From contig JAYKKT010000088.1 in assembly GCA_036023115.1 (NCBI GenBank), positions 3,983,001-4,047,000 of the forward strand: a stretch of DNA of 64,000 bases. Direction: 5' to 3'. The stretch's first letter is position 1; every line of letters starts with the position of its first letter. The DNA is from Brasenia schreberi. Its lineage: Eukaryota; Streptophyta; Magnoliopsida; Nymphaeales; Cabombaceae. A program made the position numbers and the translations under genes. The notes beneath the pieces are model-generated. The model worked only from the letters and a program-made list of their open reading frames with translations, ran no database searches and was not told the origin of the DNA. This document shows, one piece after another, positions 33,251 through 45,239 of this stretch.

Positions 33251-35350
33251 TACCATCTGACTTATACCAAACTTCTTAGGCTAAAGTGTTTGGTGCGTGA
33301 CCCTCGCCAAGCTGAATCCGGCATAGGCCATCCTTGACTAAGGATCATTGCATGTTACGGAAGTGAGAATATTAGTTCACAGAGTTCATAAGAGTTGTAA
33401 GAAGTGTTCCCTGGACATGCTACAGTTGAAGATAACAAAAGTTCCAAGTAAGAAATCGTCTCTTCTAACACGGACGCAAGACTTGGCACTAGTTGGTCTC
33501 GTTAAACAACTGTAGTTCACCTCATACAGTCTCTCACGGGACGGATTTTAACTTAGAATTTTTCGCTAAGTTGATTCGCCCTGTGATGGCTAGAATCGCC
33601 CGACGATCCTATCAGCCAAATGCTCAATCACTTACCCTGCTACTACCTTAACCGGATGTGGTTGGGGTGCAGGATCATGCACTCTTCGATCTCCATGCTT
33701 TGATGTTGTCAATAACTTAGCCAAACGGGTGAGAACTCCTTTTGGAAACAAAACACAATGCTTAACTTGAAACAAGTACAACCGGGGCTTTCCCAAAATG
33801 GTTCAGCCTAACTAGCAAGGTAGGGGAGGTTTACAAAACCCAACACCCCCCCTCACAATTCAGTTGCCTGCAACAAGGCACGATAGTGGGGTCTGGACGG
33901 GTGCACGGGGTTGTGCACAGAAGGGAGGTTTCTGGCTGGCAGTAGGAATAAGACTGCACTGCAGGCGGTGCTAGGGCGCTAGCCCTGCTGGACGTGGCGC
34001 ACTGCGGGCGGCGCTAGAGTCTGCACACAGCGTCAAGCTGCAGGGTACTCCACATCGGGCTGCTGCACAGCGTGGCGGCACAGAAACTATGTTGCGGTGC
34101 TACTCGATGTGGTGCACAGTCCGGCCAAATCCTCCGCTCCTCTTCTTCTCTCTTTTCCTCTCAACACTTCAACAACTCCTCTCGGTTCTGCATGCCTCTG
34201 AATGGAGAAGGTCGTGCCTTAAAGGCAGGCCTGGCCCAGGGTGTAACCGCTCCACAAAGGAGGGGGCGGTTACCCCCTCGGGTGCGGGTGAGGTGCCATC
34301 GCACCACCCTGCCTGGGTGCCAGGTGTTCCAGGCGCCTCACTGCCTGGGTGCCAGGTGTTCCAGGCGCCTCACTGCCTGGGCGCCAGGTGCCCCAGGCGC
34401 CTAACTGCCAACCCCCTGCGCACCACCTGTCCCAAGCGCCCAACTGACCCTTGCCCTGGGCGCCACCTGTCCTAACTCCCCCAACCGAACCCTAGCTGGC
34501 TGTAACTACCCCAGTGACCTGTCCCAACTCTAACCAACTGGGACTTGGGTCAACCCGACCCGGCTGGACCCGACCCAACCTGACATGGACCCAACCCGAG
34601 ACCCGGTTTGACCCGACCTGAACTGGACCCAAACTACCTGGACTTAGGACCCACTTGACTTGACCTAGACCTAGACTCACTTGACTCGGCTCGGGCTTAT
34701 AGACATACCCGACCCTTATAAAGACATATGTACAAGGACTAAATGTACAAATCAACATAGTGAAGCCTTCCAGATGAGGGGTGCACGCGGGCGCGCATGC
34801 CTACGAACTTAGGTCCTTGACAGAGTCGATGCAATGTGTTGTATAGGGTGATTTGAGATGATCATCACATAAAACTCGTTTTGTTGTAGTGACATGGATT
34901 TCTGTATCATTATCAAAATGAATGGTGGTGGTTTTTAAATTACGGTTCGAGAGACTTGGAAAGATAATTGCCTTATCTTGATCTCAAAGAGAAAGCAAAT
35001 AAAGGTAGTTGATTAAGACCATCCTTAATCTACTCTTCCAATATTGTTACTGGATACGTCGATTGAGTGCGGTGCCTTAGGACGAAGTCCACATCAGCAA
35101 ACAAAATCAATATAATTGACATTGTGTTAAGTACTTTTTGGAGGAAATCAAGTTTAGTATTATTAGTGATTTCACCTACGCAGGTAAGCTATGCTTTATC
35201 TTACCTTACCTTTGTGGTGTAAAAATTGCAACGATAAATAATCTTTGTTAGTTTAAGTAAACTAACTGGCATGCTCACACATGACGTAGTTTGTAAAATT
35301 TATTTCAAATCTCTATATAGACTTCAGAATAAAATCTCATATCTACAGAT
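33251..35350. mobile_element. Probable long terminal repeat region of a Ty3/gypsy-like element, GC-rich in part
   Basis: The block ends just before a gypsy-like primer site at about 35350 and contains a GC-rich island (33850-34480) that is out of character with the AT-rich surroundings, plus a 32-bp minisatellite and a CCCGACC/GGACCC-rich patch at 34540-34720. The apparent open frames of 110 and 128 codons follow the minisatellite and are not credible genes. The left boundary is unknown and no second LTR copy was found, so this is an inference from position and composition. Confidence 0.35.
34311..34406. repeat. 32-bp GC-rich minisatellite, three units
   Basis: The unit GCCTGGGTGCCAGGTGTTCC plus AGGCGCCTCACT occurs at 34311-34342, 34343-34374 (identical) and 34375-34406 (four changes). 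Decayed units continue to about 34480 (CACCTGTCCCAAGCGCCCAACT). Confidence 0.9.
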
Positions 35351-35370
35351 TTGGCACGCCCGATGGGACT
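35349..35370 (+). other. Gypsy-like primer binding site
   Basis: The sequence ATTTGGCACGCCCGATGGGA resembles the TTTGGC(A/G)CGCCC(G)GTGGGAC start of the internal region in plant Ty3/gypsy elements. No gag or pol of the gypsy type was recognised downstream. Confidence 0.4.
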
Positions 35371-38300
35371 TGAGTCTTTGAAGATTGTTGATTTGGTGTT
35401 GGGTTTTGAAAACAAATTTACTTTTCAAAAATCGTGGTTCTCAATCCATTCTTGGTGCAAAGGTTGATTTTGCAAAAAAAATGTCAGGTTTGGATGATTC
35501 CTTTGAAAATATGTAAGGAAGGCCTCATCACACTTCTCCAATCGGTTTTCCAAAACCTCAAAGAAATCTTCTAAAACCTGAGAAGAAAAAATTGTCTCTT
35601 TGAGGGGGAGACCAATACAACTTGAAAGGGAAATTGAGGCCCTAACCCAAAAGGCCAAGGAACATCGTTCCCATGAAAAATCATCTCGGGTACATAGGAA
35701 GAAAAACCATACCCGGAAAACCAAACCGAGTCCAAAATCCGATGAAGGATATGATGCCATAAATGTAGCAAGTGTTGAGATCAAATAATCTAACCTTGCT
35801 AATCATCCAAACACTCATTTGTCCATAGAAAACCCAAAAAAATCTTCAAAATCTTCAAAAATAAAAGATAATTGAAAATAAAAAGTTGAAATTCTAAAAC
35901 TTGAAAGTGAAAATGAAGTCTACACTCCTAGGCACAAAATCGGAGAAGGGCATGAGGTTCACATTATACAAGTCACTCCAAATTTTTCACAAACATGCGT
36001 TCCCATGGGTTCCATTCTAATTAGCATCTATATAAACTCACACCGTCCACCCCTAGGGGACATTGGGTTGCACCTAGGATCCATTCCAAGAACGTCCTCC
36101 AAACCACACCCCGGGTGCGCATCCTTGATGCACCATAACCCTCAGATCCTCCTTAGATATAAAGCTAACTATGAGTTTTGTATATATTGTACATGTTATT
36201 CCCAAAATCCAAAAAAAAAGGAAAAAGGAAAAACCAAAAAAAATACAAAAACTTTTTCAAAAAGAAAAGAAAAGAGAAAAATCAAAACCAATTTTCAAAA
36301 AAATGTCAATCCCCTTAGAGATGATTTGAGTGATGTCAATTTACATGAACTTTCTCAAAATAAAAAAAATCTTGGACTTAGGAAAATATTCAAGTTCCCT
36401 AGAGATAACCAACATAGGAAACAAACCTATCTCAAAACGCATCAAAGCTAGGATCATATCATGTATCTCCCTAGTTCATATCAAAACCAAGATGTCCAAT
36501 GACATGGTGCATGTAAGAGTCATTCATGCATTTCATTGAAAATCATTCGTCACATGCCACAATAGGGGTCGGCCATAGTGTACGAATGCTCATGTCATCT
36601 CCACCAAACTAGGGGAATGTAGAGTGCATTCCCTAAACACATTTCATGGAGACTTAATACATTCATTATTTCATAAAGAAAGTATGCCCATAATCTCATA
36701 TGAAATACATTTTACCCATAAGAAGCCCACATCCTCTTGGAAGTTGGCGGCCCAAGTGGGAATGTTCCTATATCATAAAAGAGACAAAATAAAAATTGAT
36801 CATGCATAATTGCTCATTGATGCCTAGGGAAGAAACTTGGTAGACCATATAAATGCCCAATATCTAAAAAGATATGATGTTTAGTATCTACGACAAATTC
36901 TTTCAAAACGATTTTTAAAAATGGATGTTTTTAATTTCTTAAAGAAGGGACTAAGTCGAATATCGGTCTCTTAACTAGGGTTTGATGTTCTATGAAAAGT
37001 GAAGTGTTTTCAAAATCATTAAATGACATTTTAAAAATCCTTCTTTTACAAGATAAGGCCTAGTTCAAAATAGCAAAATATTTTCAAATAGTATGTGCTA
37101 TTATGAAATAGGTCATATTTGATTAGACCGAGTATCTAGAGGGATAAATTGTTTTCTCATCTAGTTCTCTCCAAAGAAAAATTGGCAAAAGTCAAAATAG
37201 AAAAAAATGAAAGAAAATAAACGTCCAATGTAAAGATCTTTCTAAAAAAAAAAAAAAAAGAAAAACAAAGACCTCCAATATAAAGGTTTCCATTGAAAAA
37301 AAAGAAAAGTCAAAGCCCAAAAGAGCAAAAGAACAAACTTTCTATCAAAAATCTCTTTTTTCTATACCACAGGACGATTCAGAAAGGATCGTGGGAACTC
37401 TCTCCCATACCCCTACATCATATTTGAAAAGAAAAAAGTCTGTCATTATGATCCTAAAGTAGGAATAGAACCTACCAATTTGGATCTCATTTTATTTGAG
37501 GATAGACCTTGAAGTGTGGAAAATGGAGTTTTGAAATGTTGTTGAGTTTTTTCAACCATACAAACTTCTATCAAGTAATTTTGTATTAAAACCAAAATGA
37601 AGGGAAATATATGAGATGAAAGTCCTTTTTTATAGAAACAAAAAAAAGTATCTCTTTCAAAATAATTTTTACAAAAACCCAAGGTATCAAGCAAATGAAC
37701 ATTGAGGCCCTCCCACTTAGGGCAACCAACTTTCATGGGATCTCCTCTAAATAAATCGTGGAGATCATCAAACATACATAATTCATCCATTGCATACATC
37801 TCATGCTCATGTACATTCATAGATGGTCTTATGCATATATGATCCTTGCATTTGTCGACTACCATCCATGTTGAGTCATCCTTGTTAGAAATTCTCTTCT
37901 CCATTGGAATTAGGATACCCCAAGTCCAAGAAATAAATCCCTTAACAAAGATTGGGAAAGTTTAAGAAATTTTGATTCAACTCAAATCAACTCTAGAATT
38001 CCAAAAAAATAAAAATTTTATAGGTGTTTTATAAATTTGGTTTAATGACAAATAGGGTCATCTTTAAACACTCAAAAATTTTATCAAAAGATTTGATATT
38101 TTAGAAATTTTTGTCTTTTCAAGAAAAATTACGGTTTTAGGTCTTTAAAGGGTTTTCAAATAAAGATACCTTAAATGAACTCATTTTTTCACCAAAATTT
38201 CATAGCAGTCTCAAAATAAGGGTAAATAGCACCCCTCTCAAAAAATTCTAATTTTGACAAAGAGCCAAAAAAATTGATTGCTTTGCCCTCAAGTCCAAAT

Positions 38301-39689
38301 TAGTAGGATTATGCTTTTTTAAATGATTGCCTTCAAAAAAAGAATGGTTTCAAATAAGTTTTTAAAGAAACAAATGAAAATGAGATACTAAGAACCAAAC
38401 CCAAAAATGTTTGCAAAACGATAAATTTACAAAATTTCAAAAGCTTTGAAGTTAAAAAACAAAACCAAATCCAAACCAGATCTCAAAAACTCGCCCGATC
38501 AAGCATAGTATTATTCCAAGAGCCTACACCGAAGGGTTAAATTGGTTTGATACCCTACACCAATTAAAAGGGTTAAAGCGGTTTGACACCCTACACCCAA
38601 CAAAGAGTTAAAGTGGTTGAAACAGTAAATATTAACTCACAGAGCAGAAGTAGGTCACCCATGTAAACATACACTGGGAATGAGACTCAGTTGTTTTCCA
38701 AAGAATATTTGATGATTTTAATAAAACTCGATGTTTTCAAATATTTCTCAAGTGAAATGGTTTTAAATAATAAAAAAGGAAATATATGAAACCATAAATC
38801 TTAACTGAAATCAAGCAAATCAGAAATCCTGAAGACTAGGATGAAAGCAAATGATCGCCTTGAAGAAATGGAGGTCCTCTAAATGGATCAAATCAAATCC
38901 AAACTCAAATCACATTGGGCAACACATGGAACTAGCCCGTACCCAAACCCAAGTCAAATTCAAATTCAATCTAAGTCAAAGGGTGCACCAAACCGGCCAA
39001 GCCATATCAAGATCTAGGTCGAGTCAAAAGTAGCACCAAGAAGGACAAGGTGATGAAGACACAAAGCAAGGCTAGACACGGGCTAGATCAAGCCATGCAG
39101 GATCATCCCAAGCTGGATCCAATTCGATCCTAAAACGAATCATATTCACCCAAAGAGAGGATGCATTCAAGGTCAAACAAGACAAGGCTTAACCCAACTC
39201 CTAGTCAAGGACTTCAAGTCAAGTTTCAAGCCCAATGACTTCACCAACCCGACCCAAGATAGTACATGAGCAAGGACGCGTTCAAGGGTGTAAAGGTGCC
39301 TAGATGGTTCAAGCCAAGGCATGTTATCTAGGGTTGCCAATGGAGGTCAATAGATGAAAAGATTCAAAACCCTACTAGTTATGGAATTTAGACACATATG
39401 GACTCTGACATGTTGTCCGCACCCAAAATCCTGCTTTAACAAGTTGACCATGTCACCATTTCACGACACAGTGTCCGTGTCGGTGTTGCACCAGTGTTGG
39501 GGCCGACACTCTACCTCCTAGAGGTGTGTGGGACATAGGTCTTAAATGCTTAATATTTCATAATGTGAGCGTCTCGCATCTTGAATGCAATCAAACAAAT
39601 GCTAGGTGTCCTAACGTTCCTCAAAAGTAGCTTACGCCAGACACAAATTGAAAATCTAAGAATAAGAATATGGGACATAGCAATCAGAC
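35371..39689. other. A-rich, gene-free stretch, possibly internal region of a large non-coding LTR element
   Basis: The plus strand is conspicuously A-rich with CAAAAA, AAACCAAA and AAAAATC words from about 35800 to 39300. Lys-rich frames at 35600-35788 and 36005-36451 follow from this. The minus-strand frame 37904-37446 (152 codons, starts MEKRISNKDDSTWMVV) is the longest, and I do not recognise it. About 38530-38620 has three copies of GGGTTAAA.TGGTTTGA(T/C)ACCC-like words. The arrangement after a gypsy primer site fits a degenerate or non-autonomous element, but no domain proves it. Confidence 0.35.
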
Positions 39690-39925
39690 CTAAGAAGAAG
39701 AAAAAAGGCAATTGGGTGTATAGAATTAAAACTGAAAGTGATGGATCATGATGTAGATATTAAGTTAGGCTTCTTACTTATGGGTATATTTAAGAGTATG
39801 GGGTTGATTATAAGGAGATATTTGCAGCCATAGGTGACATAACTACTGTTTTAATCCTTTTTGCGGTTGTGCTGTCGAAATGTGGTAAATCTATCAAATG
39901 GTTGTAAAGAACGCCTTCCTAAATG
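39690..39925 (+). pseudogene. Fragment of a Ty1/copia reverse transcriptase
   Basis: KKKGNWVYRIKTESDG is read at 39690-39737, followed after a stop and a frame change by DYKEIFAAIGDITTVLILFAV near 39805-39870. These are the adjacent N-terminal blocks of the copia RVT_2 domain (the W-V-x-K/R-I-K block and the DYxExFAPV block). The following MDVKNAFLNG block is just recognisable at 39893-39925. The rest of the element is missing, so this is an isolated remnant. Confidence 0.75.
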
Positions 39926-41285
39926 GTTAGTTTATTCCTTCCCATTAAAATGCATTTGTTACTTCATAGGCGTGAATGCATTTGTCTCAAAACCCCAATA
40001 TAGCACGAAAACATGTCATGCTTCTATAGAAAGGCCAGTTTTCAAGGGAAGGAGCATGCACTTGTTCTCAATTGAAAGAAACAAATGCTAATGAATGGAA
40101 TGCCCCTTCTGAAACCTCGCAATTTTGGTGTGAGTGTTGCATGTTCACATGTCATGATCATTCTCATCAAAATAATGGATCAGGCGCGTGTGTTACAATA
40201 TGGAGCTCTCCCTTCTCTTGCGAAATGGGCCACCATGTCAGCATTTCCCTGTCCCGCTTGCTGAAAGAGGTGATCCTTAAGAAATATGTATAGTCAGAAT
40301 CTAAAAGAGGTTCTGTTTTTCTGTTTATTTATTAGCTATTTTGGTTTTGTCAGAAACTAGTTAGTTGCCCAAACGCAGAAAATTAAAACCTGCAACTCTA
40401 GCCTAAATCTCAATCACCAAAGAAATTAGTTTTTACCAGCCCAGGATGGAACCAAAGACCTAAGACAAAGATGTCCGCAACACGCTTCGTTGGTCAAATA
40501 ATTAGAATTTCAATTCAAGAAAAAAAGGTTCGCATGAGATCACGTTCCCCATGAAAATAAAAGTAATTCGTCCAATAAAAGAATCCTGCCCAACAAAACC
40601 AAATGTGGATCTCAATGTGCAATTGACAAACACAGGTTTGATTTGAGCGGGTTTGCTCATATCAAAGTTTGACAGGAACTGCATCGATCACGTTCCCCCT
40701 GAAAATCAAGATTCGCCTTCACTGGTTTTCACCCCAATTAACAAACATAGGTTATTCGTTTAAGCGGGTTAGCTCATATCAAAGTTTGACAGGAACTGCT
40801 TCTTTCGGCACAATGTGCAATAGAATGATTTGAATGAAAAATTGGTCGAATCCAAAGATTAAAAGAGACGATACCCATAAAAAGAGGCGGCAACAATGAG
40901 AAATTGCACCGAACTAACGTAAATGTGCGTTCCCCAATCAGGAAAAAATGACAACCCCGAAGCGCAAAAGATTCCAAAATCACATAAATCGAAACGAATG
41001 ACAAACGGAAAACCCACCAAGATGGGACGAAGAAGAAGCAGAAGCAACCAAATTGTGGATATAAAGAAATAACGAGAAGAGACGATCGGCGTTTACTGGC
41101 AAGGATACGAGCATCCCATCGGCAATGAAGTGTGTGTGATGGTTTGTGCGGGAAGGAATGATTCTTCTCTCTCTCTGTTTGGCGTCTGAGACTATTTCAC
41201 AGGTCCCAACAAATGTGTCAACGGGTGGGACTTGTGTGGGTATAGCCACCTTGGAATAAGGTTGCACATGGACCGAGCTGCTACG
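39926..41285. other. Gene-free stretch with a direct repeat and a UTR-like segment
   Basis: The words GCTCATATCAAAGTTTGACA plus GGAACTGC occur at about 40654 and 40770, each preceded by ACAAACA(C/T)AGGTT and by CACGTTCCCC upstream, giving a roughly 115-bp imperfect duplication. On the minus strand 41250-40860 reads like a plant 5' UTR with a U-rich leader intron (CT-rich start, then GGTTTTCCGTTTGTCATTCG), but no coding exon follows. No gene can be called. Confidence 0.35.
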
Positions 41286-41289
41286 CAAA

Positions 41290-41392
41290 GATCAATAGCT
41301 CAACTGGCTAGGGGGTAGGCTCACAAACTGAGGTTCATGAGTTTGATACCCGGGGGTGCATCTGGCTTCGGCCTTTGCATCGAAAAACAAGA
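41290..41392 (+). mobile_element. tRNA-derived SINE
   Basis: Box A TAGCTCAACTGG is at 41296-41307 and matches the Pol III consensus. A box B-like GAGTTTGATACCC is near 41340. The 3' part TGCATCTGGCTTCGGCC is shared with the minus-strand copy at 60262-60375. No target duplication was clear. Confidence 0.7.
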
Positions 41393-41739
41393 AGGGAACT
41401 GTGCTACTTGGCTGCTAGTCAGATCAAGTTGATAATAGTTCATATCTGACTTACTTGGTCTTGTCCACCCAAAGCCATGCCCGAGTCCAGAAAGTCAACC
41501 TCAAGGACCCATTAGACCCATTATATTTACACAAGGAGAGAGAGGAGATAATGATTGGATCTGTCCACTACACATGTTCTTCCCTAATACCCGACCATGT
41601 CTTTTGAGTAGGATAACTACAGTAATTTTGTCTTTTCACTTTTTTTTAATTTTTTAAATCTTTCAAATCACTGGCCACATGTACTCATCCATGTTATAAT
41701 CTTCTTAAAGATTTCAACCAATTCAATTTTTACGAACCC

Positions 41740-42566
<827 letters not shown>

Positions 42567-42954
42567 AAAGAAATTTTGTGTCATAAGCCCATTAAATTTA
42601 GACTTCTTTCTTATTCTCTTGGAAAATCAAGTTCAGTGCAAGGTTTTATAATATCAAGTAAAATACATTTTTAAATAGCCATTATTCATTGGTGGGAGTT
42701 TTATCTATTCAGGATCATTACTCATTAGTGGAGTTTTTTATTGCTCGGGCTAAGATTCAAGCTCTTTCACATGATTAGCGGAGCTCGATCACAAGAGCTA
42801 TTTTGATCAAGATTTTCTGTTGACCTAGTGAAAAATGAAAAAGAAGCGAACCTAATAACTAAACCAAGACTAAAACCTAATTCAAATCAAGTTTTTATTG
42901 ATCAGGTTATATTGTATTTTTTCAATGAAATGGCTCACTTTGGGTGCTGTCTTC

Positions 42955-43540
42955 TATCATCACATGACTTCTAGGTAGTATAAAATCATTGCCGAAGCGA
43001 TGCAAAAATCGTCCGGTGATGACATATTACTTGACCACGTGAACCAGCTTGAAGACCTTCTTTTTCAATCACAATCACAAGTAGACCTGTGATCCTCAAT
43101 ACTTCTATGATTACAAGGGACATCTGCAAAACGCCCTTAGTCATGCTAGAAGCCACTGGCCTCGCCCTTTACATTGGTTGGCCTCATCAACACATACTAT
43201 TCTCAAAGATCTATTATGCAAATCTCAATATCTTTGCTTATTTTCTTTAATTTGAATATGCCCCTTTTATAGTTAAGGGTTTATTACATGAATCACCTAG
43301 TCACATGGACACTCTTATGACACCAAATGAGACTCCAAACTAGATCCTACCATAATATGAACCCAACCCAAATCCAAACGCATAACATTGACTCAAATAA
43401 CTATGGCTTGGATCTACAATACGATTCAAGCAACCCCAATAGATATAAAGATCCAAATGAACCTAAGATAAATCTAATACAATCCAAACTATACTAAGTA
43501 TGAATAAGATGTGGTGCCTCCAATAAAGAATCATCGCTCA
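42955..43540 (-). repeat. LTR of outer retroelement B (3' LTR)
   Basis: The segment matches 51576-52003: both begin ATCA(C/T)CACA(C/T)GACTT(C/T)TAGGTAG, share GTTTATTA(C/T)ATGAATCACC and GATATAAAGATCC-like words, and end CTCCAATAAAGAATC(A/C)TCG..TCA. This copy is about 160 bp longer in the middle. On the minus strand the LTR begins TGA. Its right edge abuts the inner LTR at 43541. Confidence 0.7.
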
Positions 43541-43818
43541 AGGGTATCTTGCTCATCATTTGTGCTTTCGGCAGTGTTGCAGCAGAAGTTGTATGCCAGC
43601 TTTTTTTTCTTTCAAGTTTTCTTCTTTGGGCTTCCCATTAAAAGCCATTTCATGTTTATTCGGGAGATGCCTAAGACTTTTTCAAAAACAAAACTGTTTT
43701 TTAATAAAGTTTATCTTTTTCGAAGAAATAACTCATGAAATATGAGAAGAGGGCCCTTCTTCCTATATTTCATGGTTGACGTTAGTATTGGGCTGATAGT
43801 GATCACCAACTACTTACA
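43541..43818 (-). repeat. LTR of inner copia element A (3' LTR)
   Basis: It matches 49234-49527 through GTGTTGCAGCAGAAGTTGTATGCC-like sequence, GGGAGATGCCTAAGACTTTT and a common right end ATCACCAACTACTTACA. On the minus strand the LTR starts TGTAAGTAG. Next to it at 43819-43830 the minus strand is purine-rich (AAGTGAGAGA), a suitable polypurine tract. The first about 20 bp differ from the other copy, so the left edge is approximate. Confidence 0.75.
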
Positions 43819-44180
43819 TCTCTCACTTGGCCACTTGAGCAAGTCTATGATATACTGGTTTTGTATCCTACTATTTTGGGGTTTATCAAGTTGTATCATT
43901 TATCTAGTTGCAAGTACATTGGAATTTTATCTGTTATGCGGTTTTCCACCATCAATGTGTTTCTCCTAGATAACACTCAACAAAGTGTATTTTCTACATT
44001 TTTATTTTAGGCATATCTCAAACCCATGTGGGTTACATGTTTGTTTAAAAGTTCTTCTGAGATGCTTTTTATTAAGGGGTCAGCTAACATATCACCAATT
44101 GGCATATAGCATATAATTATTTAATTTCTTTTGAGCATATCATGAACATAGTGATATTTAACCATTATATGGTGACTTCT

Positions 44181-45163
44181 TCAGCTATCAACTCCACTCT
44201 TAATAAAAGTAATTGTTGCATTGTTGTCATAATAAATGACAATTGGTTTGTTGGTTATGTCTAGTTTCAAATTATGTATGAAGCGGTTTATCCAAACGGC
44301 ACTCACAGTATCGATACTGTAAGCAATATACTCAGCTTCTTGTATGTACAATGCTACATAACTTTGTTTCTTTAAAGCCCAAGAAACTGCACCACCTCCA
44401 AATAAAAATATTTGACTAGAAGTTGATTTGTTGTCATCTTTATTCCCAACAAAGTCAATATTTAAGTATCCTATCACTTTTAGTTTATCTGCTTTAAAAC
44501 AAAGTTTCAAGTCTTTTATTCTTTTGAGATATTTTAGAATTCTTTTCACAACTATCTAATGTTGCCATCAAGGATTACTTTGATATCTACTCACAAGGCC
44601 AACAGCAAAGTTGATATTAGGTCTTGTACATAACATAGCATATATCAAGCTACCCACAACTTGTACATAAGAAACATTAGGCTTATCGTCTCCTTCATCG
44701 GGACAATCAACCTTACTCAATTTGACCCCTTTTGTAATAGGTATAGATGCAGACTTGCATTCACCCATTTTAAACTTCTTGAGGATATAATCGATATATC
44801 TCTCCTAACTTAGCCAAAAGAGTTTAGATTCTTGTCTTGAGAAATCTTATACCTAAGATATAGGATGCTTTCTCCATATTCTTCATTTCAAACCTTGAGT
44901 TTAAACATGACTTAGTTTTGACAATCATCTCATTGTCATTCCCAGTCAACAATATGTCATCTACATATAATGATAAGATGATGAAGCAGCTCCCACTATT
45001 CCAAACATATACACAGTGGTCAAGTTCATTAGCCACAAATCAAAGTTCAATAATAACATTTTGAAAAGTCAAATACCATTGATGAGGTAATTGTTTAAGG
45101 CCATATAGAGATTTTTTCAACCTATACACTTTATTTTCTTAGGCTTTAACAACATACCTTCTC

Positions 45164-45239
<76 letters not shown>

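Noticed and set aside
34311..34406. Spaced GC repeats considered as a CRISPR array
   Set aside because: The units are contiguous with no spacers, and the context is a plant nuclear genome.
34072..34475. Overlapping 110- and 128-codon frames, Pro/Gly/Arg-rich
   Set aside because: They are translations of the GC-rich 32-bp minisatellite and neighbouring sequence, in two frames at once.
41290..41392. Possible functional tRNA gene
   Set aside because: Box A is good, but no cloverleaf acceptor or anticodon stem could be formed, and the body is shared with the copy at 60262, so it is a SINE.
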